8,323 nt of DNA from an uncultured Collinsella sp. (GCA_902496845.1 CABVCJ010000074.1:1-8323), one strand, 5' to 3'; shown: positions 1-5,811, counted from the stretch's first letter. Numbers and translations are program-made. Notes: generated from the sequence alone by a model not told the origin.

Positions 1-69
1 GACATCATTGTCGCAGCCCCGACCCGCGGTCACGAGCGGGGGCTCCTGTCGTTTCCGTGCCCTCGGATT

Positions 70-170
70 GGGTCATAGTGTCTGTCGGTGCCATAGCATC
101 GGCGCTACCTTGGCTGTTGGAAATGATCCCAGACGTAGTCGCTGGGGACGTTCTTAAACGACTATGACCC
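70..170. other. Nested inverted repeats upstream of tgt, possible structured RNA
   Basis: A perfect 10-base inverted repeat, GGGTCATAGT at 70-79 and ACTATGACCC at 161-170, encloses about 80 bases. Inside it, GTCTG (80-84) can pair with CAGAC (130-134). TAGTCG (136-141) can pair with CGACTA (159-164), which competes with the outer stem. No RNA family was recognised and no promoter or T-tract defines a transcript; only CCCCTTT follows. The TATAAT box of tgt lies downstream, so this is not part of the tgt leader made from that promoter. It may be a small RNA, the 3' end of an upstream transcript, or chance. Confidence 0.25.
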
Positions 171-193
171 CTTTGCGCCAGTTTCTGTCGAGT

Positions 194-250
194 CGGTGCT
201 CCTTGCGGGTTGCCCGTATAATGGTTTGCGTATGAACCGCAACCAAGGAG
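194..250 (+). promoter_or_regulatory. Promoter -10 box and ribosome binding site of tgt
   Basis: A perfect -10 hexamer TATAAT lies at 217-222. The bases 16 to 18 upstream (about 193-200) give only a poor -35 match, and there is no TGn extension. Transcription would start near 229, giving a leader of about 30 bases. The Shine-Dalgarno sequence AAGGAG at 245-250 stands nine bases before the ATG at 260 and fixes that start. The -10 box and ribosome binding site are seen directly; the start of transcription is inferred. Confidence 0.6.
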
Positions 251-259
251 TTCCAGTTT

Positions 260-1399
260 ATGGACCAGAGCCTTTTTAAATTCGACCTGATCGCCGAGGA
301 CCCGACGACGCATGCGCGTGCCGGCGTACTGCACACCCCGCACGGCGATATCGAGACGCCGATCTTTATGCCCGTGGGCACCAAGGCAAACGTCAAGGGT
401 ATTCCTACCGAGACCGTCAAACAGCTCGGCGCCCAGATCGTGCTTGCCAACACCTATCACCTGTCTATGCGTCCCGGCGAGGACACCATCGCCGAGCTGG
501 GCGGCCTGCACAAGTTTATGAACTGGCACGGTCCCATCCTCACCGATTCAGGCGGCTTCCAGGTGTTCAGCCACAACGACGCCGTCAAGCTCACCGACGA
601 GGGCGTGCGCTTTATCGTCAATGACTACGACGGCCGCCACGTGTTCTGGACGCCCGAGGACAACATGGAAATCGCCATGAAGCTCGGGTCCGATATCTGC
701 ATGCAGCTGGACCAGTGCCCGGGCTATCCCGCCACGCGCGCCTACGTTGAGCGCGCCGTTGAGCTGTCGAGTATGTGGGCCGAGCGCTGCTATAAGGCGC
801 ATACCCGCGATGACCAGGCGCTCTTTGGCATCGTCCAAGGCGGCATGCACCTGGACCTGCGCCTGCGCTCGCTGCGCCATCTGGAGGAGTGCGGCGACTT
901 CCCGGGTTACGGCATCGGCGGCTATTCGGTGGGCGAAGACCACGAGACCATGTTCGAGACGCTGGCGCCGCTGGTTTCCGAGTACATGCCTAAGCACAAG
1001 CCGCGCTACCTCATGGGCGTCGGCAACCCTACCACGCTTGTGCGCGGCGTGGGCGTGGGTATCGACATGTTCGACTGCGTGCTGCCGACGCGCACCGGCC
1101 GCATGGGTACGGCGTTCTCCAGTGAAGGTCGCCTTAACTTCCGCAACGCGCGCTTTGCGCACGACGACGGCCCTATCGACCCCACCTGCACCTGCCCGGT
1201 GTGCACGGGCGGCTACAGCCGTGCGCTCATCCGTCACATGGTCACGCAGAAGGAGATGCTCGGCGGTATTCTGCTGTCGATGCACAACATCTACTACCTG
1301 CTCAACCTTATGCAGCGTGCCCGTCAGGCCATTATCGAGGGCCGCTACGGCGTGTTTGTGAGCGACTGGATGAACAGTCCTGCGGCGGTGGACTACTAA
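260..1399 (+). CDS. tgt: tRNA-guanine(34) transglycosylase Tgt
   Basis: This 379-residue protein has the usual length of bacterial Tgt. It exchanges guanine 34 in GUN-anticodon tRNAs (Asp, Asn, His, Tyr) for the queuosine precursor preQ1, in the cytoplasm. The TIM-barrel motifs appear in order. DSGGFQVFS carries the catalytic Asp96, D151/C153 contact the base, and GIVQGG holds Gln193. GGYSVGE lies at 220-226, and FDCVLPTRTGR carries the nucleophile Asp272. The zinc site is C310-x-C312-x2-C315 with His342 in MHN. Two positions depart from the common bacterial form: LDQC (150-153) replaces FDEC, and Tyr222 replaces the usual Leu of GGLSVGE. The ATG at 260 has AAGGAG nine bases upstream. The gene appears to be transcribed alone, ending at the terminator at 1549-1596. 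The family is certain. Whether preQ1, rather than salvaged queuine, is the substrate cannot be read from the sequence. Confidence 0.97.
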   Translation: MDQSLFKFDLIAEDPTTHARAGVLHTPHGDIETPIFMPVGTKANVKGIPTETVKQLGAQIVLANTYHLSMRPGEDTIAELGGLHKFMNWHGPILTDSGGFQVFSHNDAVKLTDEGVRFIVNDYDGRHVFWTPEDNMEIAMKLGSDICMQLDQCPGYPATRAYVERAVELSSMWAERCYKAHTRDDQALFGIVQGGMHLDLRLRSLRHLEECGDFPGYGIGGYSVGEDHETMFETLAPLVSEYMPKHKPRYLMGVGNPTTLVRGVGVGIDMFDCVLPTRTGRMGTAFSSEGRLNFRNARFAHDDGPIDPTCTCPVCTGGYSRALIRHMVTQKEMLGGILLSMHNIYYLLNLMQRARQAIIEGRYGVFVSDWMNSPAAVDY

Positions 1400-1548
1400 G
1401 AGCGGCGCGGGCGCTTGCAGAGCGCTAGCAACGGCAAGGGGCGAGCGCTGGCCGGTCATCACGTTCGCTAACACCGTCTGCGCGACCGATGACCGATAGC
1501 TTGCAAGCACTTGATGCATCGTGGGTACCATACCGAATAGTTGATGTT
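1400..1548. other. Intergenic stretch with dyads between tgt and LOG gene
   Basis: No gene is evident here. CGGTCATC (1453-1460) and GATGACCG (1488-1495) form a perfect 8-base inverted repeat around 27 bases. GACCGAT occurs twice in tandem at 1484-1497. GCTTGCAAGC (1499-1508) is a perfect 10-base palindrome. These could be the 3' untranslated part of the tgt mRNA, operator sites, or chance in GC-rich DNA. No convincing promoter for the next gene was found: TTGATG at 1511 has no good -10 box at the right distance. Confidence 0.25.
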
Positions 1549-1596
1549 CGGGCGGGTGTTTGGCGCATGGCGTCGACCCCGCCCGTTTTTCTTTTT
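1549..1596 (+). terminator. Rho-independent terminator between tgt and LOG gene
   Basis: CGGGCGGG (1549-1556) pairs perfectly with CCCGCCCG (1578-1585) and is followed at once by TTTTTCTTTTT (1586-1596). The 21-base loop can fold further through GGCGC (1562-1566) and GCGTC (1570-1574). It would end tgt transcripts. Its T-tract stops only 16 bases before the ATG of the next gene, so it could also act as an attenuator of that gene. Confidence 0.8.
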
Positions 1597-1612
1597 CTCG
1601 ATATGAGTACCC

Positions 1613-2371
1613 ATGATTAAGAACGAGAATGTCGAGGGCGAGCCTGCCTACGACGAGACGTACCGCCGCGGCCCCGTGGTTATGCGCGGCCCCATGATTC
1701 CTAAGGACAACACCTACGCCAACCTGCTGGCGCCCGAGGAGTCGACCGACTGGTTGCATGCTGATCCGTGGCGCGTGCTGCGCATCCAGGCCGAGTTTGT
1801 CGATGGCTTTGGCGCACTTGCCGAGCTCGGGCCCGCTGTGACCATCTTCGGCAGCGCCCGCACGCCCAAGACCGATCCGCTCTATAAGGCGGCGCGCACG
1901 GTCGGCCGCAAAATCGCCCAGCGCGGCGTGGCGGTCATCACCGGTGGCGGCCCCGGCATCATGGAAGCGGCCAACAGGGGAGCGGCGAGTGTCAACGGCA
2001 AGTCAGTTGGCCTGGGCATTGAATTGCCGCACGAGCATGGGCTCAATAAATACGTGAACCTCGGCATGGACTTCCGTTACTTCTTTGTGCGCAAGACCAT
2101 GTTCGTCAAATACAGCTCGGGCGCCATCGTGTTTCCCGGAGGTTTTGGTACGCTCGACGAAATGTTCGAGGTGCTCACGCTGGTGCAGACACACAAGGTC
2201 AAGCGCATGCCGCTCGTGCTGGTGGGCACCGAGTACTGGCAGGGCCTATTCGACTGGCTTAACGGTCCGGTGATGGACGCCGGTATGATTAGCCCGCTCG
2301 ATCCCGAACTCGTACACATCACCGACGACCTCAACGAAGCCGTCGACATCGCCCTGAGTGGGCTGATGTAG
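1613..2371 (+). CDS. LOG-family nucleotide 5'-monophosphate phosphoribohydrolase (TIGR00730 type)
   Basis: This is a 252-residue Rossmann-fold protein of the LOG/lysine-decarboxylase-like family. Characterised members cleave the N-glycosidic bond of nucleoside 5'-monophosphates, including cytokinin ribotides in plants and some bacteria, releasing the base and ribose 5-phosphate. Visible motifs are FGSARTP (79-85) after the first strand, GGGPGIMEAANRGA (111-124) and the family signature PGGFGTLDE (175-183) with its catalytic Glu183. RYFFVRKTMFVKY (155-167) is typical of the longer actinobacterial subgroup. So is the N-terminal part, YRRGPVVMRG (17-26) and DPWRVLRIQ (51-59), which supports the start at 1613 although no good Shine-Dalgarno precedes it (only GAG at 1605-1607). 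An ATG at 1682 would delete the conserved YRRGPVV and is less likely. The gene is separated from tgt by a terminator and converges on the degV-family gene. The true substrate is unknown; older 'lysine decarboxylase' labels for such proteins are unfounded. Confidence 0.92.
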   Translation: MIKNENVEGEPAYDETYRRGPVVMRGPMIPKDNTYANLLAPEESTDWLHADPWRVLRIQAEFVDGFGALAELGPAVTIFGSARTPKTDPLYKAARTVGRKIAQRGVAVITGGGPGIMEAANRGAASVNGKSVGLGIELPHEHGLNKYVNLGMDFRYFFVRKTMFVKYSSGAIVFPGGFGTLDEMFEVLTLVQTHKVKRMPLVLVGTEYWQGLFDWLNGPVMDAGMISPLDPELVHITDDLNEAVDIALSGLM

Positions 2372-2382
2372 GGTAGCTAAAA

Positions 2383-2444
2383 TGGGACGGAGCTAAAAAG
2401 ACCGGTGCGTAACGTTGCGCACCACTCTTTTTAGCCCCGTCCCA
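2383..2444. terminator. Bidirectional terminator, long near-perfect palindrome
   Basis: The arms 2383-2401 and 2426-2444 (outer part TGGGACGG / CCGTCCCA) match at 18 of 19 positions, the exception being A2391 against C2436. On the same axis, GGTGCG (2404-2409) pairs with CGCACC (2418-2423) around an 8-base loop. AAAAAG flanks the inner hairpin on the left and CTTTTT on the right, so each strand reads as a GC hairpin followed by a U-run. It lies 11 bases after the LOG gene stop, between convergent genes, as expected of a terminator that serves both. Confidence 0.75.
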
Positions 2445-2456
2445 AATGAACTGCTT

Positions 2457-2524
2457 CTAAGTTGCGGTGGAATAGGGATTGATTTGCGGCTGATAAGTCA
2501 AAAACAGTCCCTATTCCACCGCAA
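2457..2524. repeat. Intergenic hairpin repeat, copy 1
   Basis: Bases 2462-2481 pair with 2505-2524: 17 perfect Watson-Crick pairs, one G-T wobble and two more pairs. They enclose a 23-base loop. The left end, CTAAGTTGCGGTGGAATAG (2457-2475), is identical to 5731-5749 in copy 2. Neither side has a T-tract, so this copy does not look like a terminator by itself. It begins 15 bases beyond the stop of the minus-strand degV-family gene and next to the bidirectional terminator. No transposase, target-site duplication or known element was recognised. Confidence 0.7.
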
Positions 2525-2539
2525 GTGGTAAAGGTGCCC

Positions 2540-3400
2540 CTAGTGGATGGGCTGGTAGCGGGGGCAGTAGCTGATGGCGATGGCGTCGACGCCTACGTGG
2601 GTGGCAATGGTGCAGCCGATGGGGCCGGTGCCGGCGTCTACGTAGTCTTGGCCCGCGAGCGCTTGGTTGACGAGCTCCTGCTCCTCGGCGGCGCCGGTCG
2701 TGAGCACGCGCACGCTGGAGCCCGGGTGCTCGGCCAAAAATGCGAGGCAATCGGCCATGGTGTTGGCGACGATGCGCTTGGCGCCACGGCCCTTTTTGAT
2801 GGCCTTGATCTCGCCCGATTTCCACTCCGGCGAAACGGCCAGGCGAATGTTGAGCATCTGCGTGAGCTGGCCGGCGAGCTTGGGCGCGCGGCCGTTCTTA
2901 ACGAGGTTCTCGAGCGTGCGGGGAATCAGCAGCAGGTGGGCGTCGGGCAGCGTCGCTCGGATCTGCGCCTCGGTCTCGTCCAGGCTGCGGCCGTCCTCGC
3001 GCATGGCCAGCGCGTACTCCACCAGCAGGCCCTCGGCAGCCGAGCCGGTGCGCGAGTCGATGCAGCGCACGTCGAGCTCGTGGGTATCGGCAACCTGGCA
3101 CGCGTTGGCGTAGCAGGCAGACCACTCGCTGCACAGCGAGATAAAGATGGCGCTGTCGTGGCCGTCGGCGAGCACGCGATCAAAGAGCGCCTTGAACTCG
3201 CCGGCGCTTGGCTGCGAGGTGTGCGGCAGCTGCTCGGAGCCGGCCATGCGCGCGACGTACTCCTGGGCGGTAATTTGCACCTGGTCGAGCAGGTCCTCGC
3301 CCTCGATAATCACATGCAGCGGAATCACGTAAATGCCGAGCTCTTGGGCGCGGGCGGGGGAGATGTCCGACGTGGAGTCGGTTATGATGGCAAAAGACAT
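2540..3400 (-). CDS. DegV family protein, probable fatty-acid-binding (FakB-like)
   Basis: This 286-residue protein matches the usual DegV length of about 280-290. DegV proteins bind a fatty acid in a deep pocket. FakB members present it to the kinase FakA for phosphorylation, feeding exogenous fatty acids into phospholipid synthesis. Visible features are the N-terminal strand FAIITDSTSD (3-12) and TSQPS (61-65), the loop that holds the carboxylate in FakB. DSRTGSAAEGLLVEYA follows in place of the commoner DS-x-x-x-S-x-G form, and ATHVGVDAIAISY lies near the C-terminus. The start at 3400 is chosen because AAAGGTG (minus strand, 3412-3406) lies five bases upstream and the homologous region begins there. 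The frame stays open to 3457, but that extension is basic and unlike the family. A -10 box at 3462-3457 precedes the gene. No fakA-like partner is present in this window, so the FakB role is inferred. Confidence 0.92.
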   Translation of the reverse strand: MSFAIITDSTSDISPARAQELGIYVIPLHVIIEGEDLLDQVQITAQEYVARMAGSEQLPHTSQPSAGEFKALFDRVLADGHDSAIFISLCSEWSACYANACQVADTHELDVRCIDSRTGSAAEGLLVEYALAMREDGRSLDETEAQIRATLPDAHLLLIPRTLENLVKNGRAPKLAGQLTQMLNIRLAVSPEWKSGEIKAIKKGRGAKRIVANTMADCLAFLAEHPGSSVRVLTTGAAEEQELVNQALAGQDYVDAGTGPIGCTIATHVGVDAIAISYCPRYQPIH

Positions 3401-3456
3401 AATTGCACCTTTCGTTGGGGCGCTTGCGCGCCGCCTTCTGAGAGCAAAGTGCGACA

Positions 3457-3462
3457 AGTATA
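3457..3462 (-). promoter_or_regulatory. Candidate -10 box for the degV-family gene
   Basis: On the minus strand TATACT (3462 down to 3457) matches the -10 consensus at five of six bases. It lies about 57 bases before the ATG at 3400. The -35 position gives only CTAGTA, a poor match. Strength and start point are not known. Confidence 0.4.
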
Positions 3463-3463
3463 G

Positions 3464-3550
3464 TTGAGTCGTTCCACATTACTAGGTTCAATTGTTGAAT
3501 AGTCAACAGTTTGAAGTGTCGGTGTGGAAATCGTCAACTGTGGAAGAGGA
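3464..3550 (+). promoter_or_regulatory. Upstream region of the HAD gene: weak promoter, dyads and RBS
   Basis: TTGAGT (3464-3469) and TTCAAT (3487-3492), 17 bases apart, make a weak sigma-70-type promoter pair. A dyad follows: TTCAA (3487-3491) with TTGAA (3511-3515), enclosing GTTGA (3494-3498) with TCAAC (3503-3507). GTCAACTGT (3532-3540) resembles GTCAACAGT (3502-3510). The dyad overlaps the proposed -10 box, so it could be an operator. AAGAGGA (3544-3550) is the ribosome binding site and fits the ATG at 3557, not the ATG at 3551 that directly abuts it. Confidence 0.35.
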
Positions 3551-3556
3551 ATGCCG

Positions 3557-4219
3557 ATGGAGGCGTTGGAGATAGGCAAACGGCCGGTCGTGTTGTTTGA
3601 TTTCGATGGCACGGTGGCCGATACGGGCCGGGCGGTGATGACCTCGACGCGCAAGACGCTGGCTGCGCGCGGGTTTTCTGAGGCACAGATGGGTGGCCTG
3701 CGTCGCATGATCGGGCCGCCCCTGTGGAAGAGCTTTCACGACTTTTACGGCTTTTCCCGCGAGGAGTCGCTTGTGGTGGCCGACGAGTACCGCGCTTTTT
3801 TTGATGAGCTGGGACCGGAGGAGTATCCCGTGTTCGGCGGGATCCCCGAATTGCTGGATGGGTTGGCCGCCCAGGGCAAGCGTGTGGCCGTGGCGACGTC
3901 GCGCATGGAGGCAAAGTGCATCGACATGGTACGTGAGCTCGGACTTTCTCAGTTTGAGGCGGTGGTTGGCATGAATCCGCCGCAGGGACGCGAGACCAAG
4001 GCCGATTCGGTCCGCGATGCCCTGGCGGCGCTCGGCGCGACGGCCGACGATGCCGTGATGATCGGCGATCGCTTTAACGATGTGGAGGGCGCGCACGCGA
4101 TGGGCGTGCCGTGCATCGGCATCTATTCGGGCGCGGCGGCGCCGGGCGAGCACGAGGCGGCGGGTGCCGATGCGGTGGTGCACTCGGTGGCCGAGCTTGC
4201 TAAACTTTTCGCTATCTAA
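3557..4219 (+). CDS. HAD-superfamily hydrolase, phosphoglycolate phosphatase-like
   Basis: This 220-residue phosphatase belongs to haloacid dehalogenase subfamily I. Its four motifs are complete: DFDGTVAD with nucleophile Asp15 and acid/base Asp17; VATSR with Thr114 or Ser115; Lys148 in GRETKAD; and GDRFND with the Mg2+ ligands Asp171 and Asp175. A helical cap of about residues 22-90 lies between motifs I and II. IGPPLWKSF at 52-60 is typical of the Gph/PpaX-like branch. The substrate is not predictable; phosphoglycolate, nucleoside monophosphates and other small phosphoesters are all handled by relatives. The start at 3557 is preferred because GAGG (3546-3549) is seven bases upstream, whereas the GTG at 3524 has no ribosome binding site and adds residues outside the domain. 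The gene runs in the same direction as the dipeptidase gene 54 bases downstream, with no terminator between them, so co-transcription is likely. Confidence 0.93.
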   Translation: MEALEIGKRPVVLFDFDGTVADTGRAVMTSTRKTLAARGFSEAQMGGLRRMIGPPLWKSFHDFYGFSREESLVVADEYRAFFDELGPEEYPVFGGIPELLDGLAAQGKRVAVATSRMEAKCIDMVRELGLSQFEAVVGMNPPQGRETKADSVRDALAALGATADDAVMIGDRFNDVEGAHAMGVPCIGIYSGAAAPGEHEAAGADAVVHSVAELAKLFAI

Positions 4220-4229
4220 TGACGTGATG

Positions 4230-4255
4230 TGAGGGGCGGGCGTGCCCGCTTCTCA
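4230..4255 (+). other. Intercistronic hairpin before the dipeptidase gene
   Basis: Bases 4230-4240 pair with 4245-4255 around a CGTG tetraloop. The stem is 11 pairs, including a GCGGG/CCCGC core and two G-U pairs. No T-tract follows, so it is not a standard terminator. It ends six bases before the strong Shine-Dalgarno AAGGAGG (4261-4267). It may stabilise the downstream mRNA or tune translation; this is inference. Confidence 0.45.
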
Positions 4256-4273
4256 TTGGTAAGGAGGTCGTCC

Positions 4274-5710
4274 ATGAATCAGGTGGAGCAGAGCGTTGCC
4301 GAGTATGTCGACGAGGTCTGGGAGGATGTCGTCGCCGATATCGAGCAGCTGGTGAGCTATCCGTCCGTGGCCGTTGCTGCCGAAGCGGAGCCCGGTGCGC
4401 CGTTTGGCCGCCCGGTCCGTGATGCGCTCGATTGCGCGCTCGGCATTGCGCAAAAGCTCGGCTACCAGACGAGCGATGACGAGGGCTTTGTGGGCATCGC
4501 CGATATTCCGGGCCGCGGCGATAAGCAGCTCGCGACTATCTGCCATGTGGACGTGGTACCCGCTGGCCCCGGCTGGAACACCGACCCGTTTGCGATGGAG
4601 CGTCGCGAGGGCTGGCTGCTCGGCCGCGGCGTGATCGACGACAAGGGCCCGGCGGTGCTGTCGCTCTACGCCGGCGCCTACCTGCTCAGGCACGGCATTG
4701 TGCCGCGCTATACCTTCCGTGCGCTGCTGGGCTGCGATGAGGAAGTGGGCATGTCCGACGTTCACCATTATCTGGAGAACCATGCAGACCCTGACTTTCT
4801 GTTTACGCCCGATGCCGAGTTCCCGGTCTGCAATGCCGAGAAGGGCCAGTTTTGGGCGACATTTGTGAGCTCCAAGATCGACGGCGGCCGTATTGTGTCC
4901 TGGAGCGGTGCCGAGGCGAGCAACGCCATTCCGTCGCAGTCTATCTGCGAGCTTGCGATTGCCGCCGATGAGCTGCCGGCGCCCGTTGAGAACGCCGACC
5001 GCCTGGAGATCACGACGCTCGATAACGGGCATGCACAGATTTTCGCCCACGGCATTGGCGGTCATGCCTCGATGCCCGAGGGAACGATCAATGCCGTCGG
5101 CCTGATCGTGGCGTATCTGCGCGAGGCCGAGGACGCGTTTGGTGCCCGTGACGAGCGTCTGCTGCCGCCTGCCGAGCACGAGTTTGTCAAGTTTCTGGCC
5201 TTTGTGCACGCGGACGCCTATGGCCGCGGCCTGGGTATCGACGCGACGAGCCCGGCGTTTGGCCCGCTCACCTGCAACCCCGGCGTCATCCGTGTGGCGG
5301 ACGGGCATATTGAGCAGGTTATTGACGTGCGCTTCCCCGATAGCACCAGTGCCGATACCATCTGCGAGCAGCTCGAGCCGCTCGTGGGCCGCTTTGGTGT
5401 GACGTATCGCGTGGGTCGTGCCAAGGTGCCGTTCTCGGTCTCTGCCGACGATCCGGCCGTGAAGGCGCTTATCGATACCTATAACGAGTTTACGGGCAAG
5501 CATGCCGAGCCCTTTGCCATGGGCGGCGGCACGTACGCGCGCAACTTTGCCCGCGCCGTGTCGTTTGGTCCCGAGGAGACCGGCCTGGAGCTGCCCGCAT
5601 GGGGCGGCCAGATGCACGGCCCCAACGAGTGCGCCAACGAGGAACAGCTCAAGCAGGCGCTCAAGATTTATATTGTTGCGATTCTCCGCTTGAACGAGCT
5701 GGAGCTTTAA
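4274..5710 (+). CDS. M20-family dipeptidase, PepV/Sapep type
   Basis: This 478-residue metallopeptidase matches the 460-480 residues of PepV and of Sapep, the staphylococcal Mn2+-dependent dipeptidase. These cytoplasmic enzymes hydrolyse dipeptides and some N-terminal residues, supplying amino acids from imported peptides. The metal-site residues are all visible: His91 and Asp93 in HVDVVPAGPGW; the Asp122-Asp123 pair in GVIDDKGP; the catalytic pair Glu156-Glu157 in GCDEEVG; Asp180 in TPDAEFPV; and His448 in MHGPNE. The segment of roughly 185-395 would be the lid domain of the family, with the IGGHASMPEG motif that M20 enzymes carry near its substrate-contacting face. The ATG at 4274 has a perfect AAGGAGG six bases upstream. 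The frame is open from 4229, but that extension has no ribosome binding site and covers the upstream hairpin. It probably shares a transcript with the HAD gene and ends at the hairpin at 5733-5801. The exact substrate range is not readable from the sequence. Confidence 0.95.
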   Translation: MNQVEQSVAEYVDEVWEDVVADIEQLVSYPSVAVAAEAEPGAPFGRPVRDALDCALGIAQKLGYQTSDDEGFVGIADIPGRGDKQLATICHVDVVPAGPGWNTDPFAMERREGWLLGRGVIDDKGPAVLSLYAGAYLLRHGIVPRYTFRALLGCDEEVGMSDVHHYLENHADPDFLFTPDAEFPVCNAEKGQFWATFVSSKIDGGRIVSWSGAEASNAIPSQSICELAIAADELPAPVENADRLEITTLDNGHAQIFAHGIGGHASMPEGTINAVGLIVAYLREAEDAFGARDERLLPPAEHEFVKFLAFVHADAYGRGLGIDATSPAFGPLTCNPGVIRVADGHIEQVIDVRFPDSTSADTICEQLEPLVGRFGVTYRVGRAKVPFSVSADDPAVKALIDTYNEFTGKHAEPFAMGGGTYARNFARAVSFGPEETGLELPAWGGQMHGPNECANEEQLKQALKIYIVAILRLNELEL

Positions 5711-5730
5711 GGTTACGCGGTTTTACCAAT

Positions 5731-5811
5731 CTAAGTTGCGGTGGAATAGTTCCTAGAATTGGCCATTTGACGGACAAGCAGGAACTATTTCACCGCAACT
5801 TTGTTTTTATT
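5731..5811 (+). terminator. Hairpin repeat copy 2, acting as terminator of the dipeptidase gene
   Basis: Bases 5733-5754 pair with 5780-5801: 21 Watson-Crick pairs and one G-T wobble (5744 with 5790), enclosing a 25-base loop. A T-rich run (CTTTGTTTTTATT, 5799-5811) follows, so on the plus strand it reads as a strong terminator 22 bases after the dipeptidase stop. The left end (5731-5749) is identical for 19 bases to 2457-2475 of copy 1. The inner stem differs between copies (GTTCCT/AGGAAC here, GGGA/TCCC there), yet both arms differ together so pairing is kept. Confidence 0.7.

Noticed and set aside
15..44. Hairpin AGCCCC/GGGGCT near the left edge as a terminator.
   Set aside because: The stem is interrupted and no T-tract follows on either strand.
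1..167. A plus-strand frame open from the left edge to TGA at 165-167, possibly the end of an upstream gene.
   Set aside because: It uses ATA, CTA and CGA codons unlike the neighbouring genes and shows no recognisable motif. It cannot be excluded as a gene tail, but there is too little to call it.
232..279. A 15-codon upstream ORF overlapping the tgt start.
   Set aside because: It has no ribosome binding site and begins only about three bases after the predicted transcription start. There is nothing to show it is translated.
1520..1590. T-box-like GTGGGTACC followed by a terminator.
   Set aside because: The conserved T-box core and specifier stem are absent, and the downstream gene is not an aminoacyl-tRNA or amino-acid gene.
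1603..1620. A 5-codon ORF overlapping the LOG-gene start.
   Set aside because: Too short to weigh; ATG and TAA fall here by chance in AT-richer sequence.
548..1759. A 403-codon open frame on the minus strand.
   Set aside because: It is antisense to tgt and crosses the terminator into the LOG gene. Its composition is that of a shadow frame, with no motif.
3401..3457. A 19-codon N-terminal extension of the DegV-family protein.
   Set aside because: The extension is basic and low in family similarity, while AAAGGTG and the conserved strand FAIITDSTSD place the start at 3400.
3524..3556. GTG at 3524 or ATG at 3551 as start of the HAD gene.
   Set aside because: GTG has no ribosome binding site, and the ATG at 3551 directly abuts AAGAGGA. 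The ATG at 3557 has proper spacing and the conserved domain begins soon after.
4253..5617. A 454-codon open frame on the minus strand.
   Set aside because: It is antisense to the dipeptidase gene, whose metal ligands are complete. Arg/His/Ala-rich composition marks it as a shadow.
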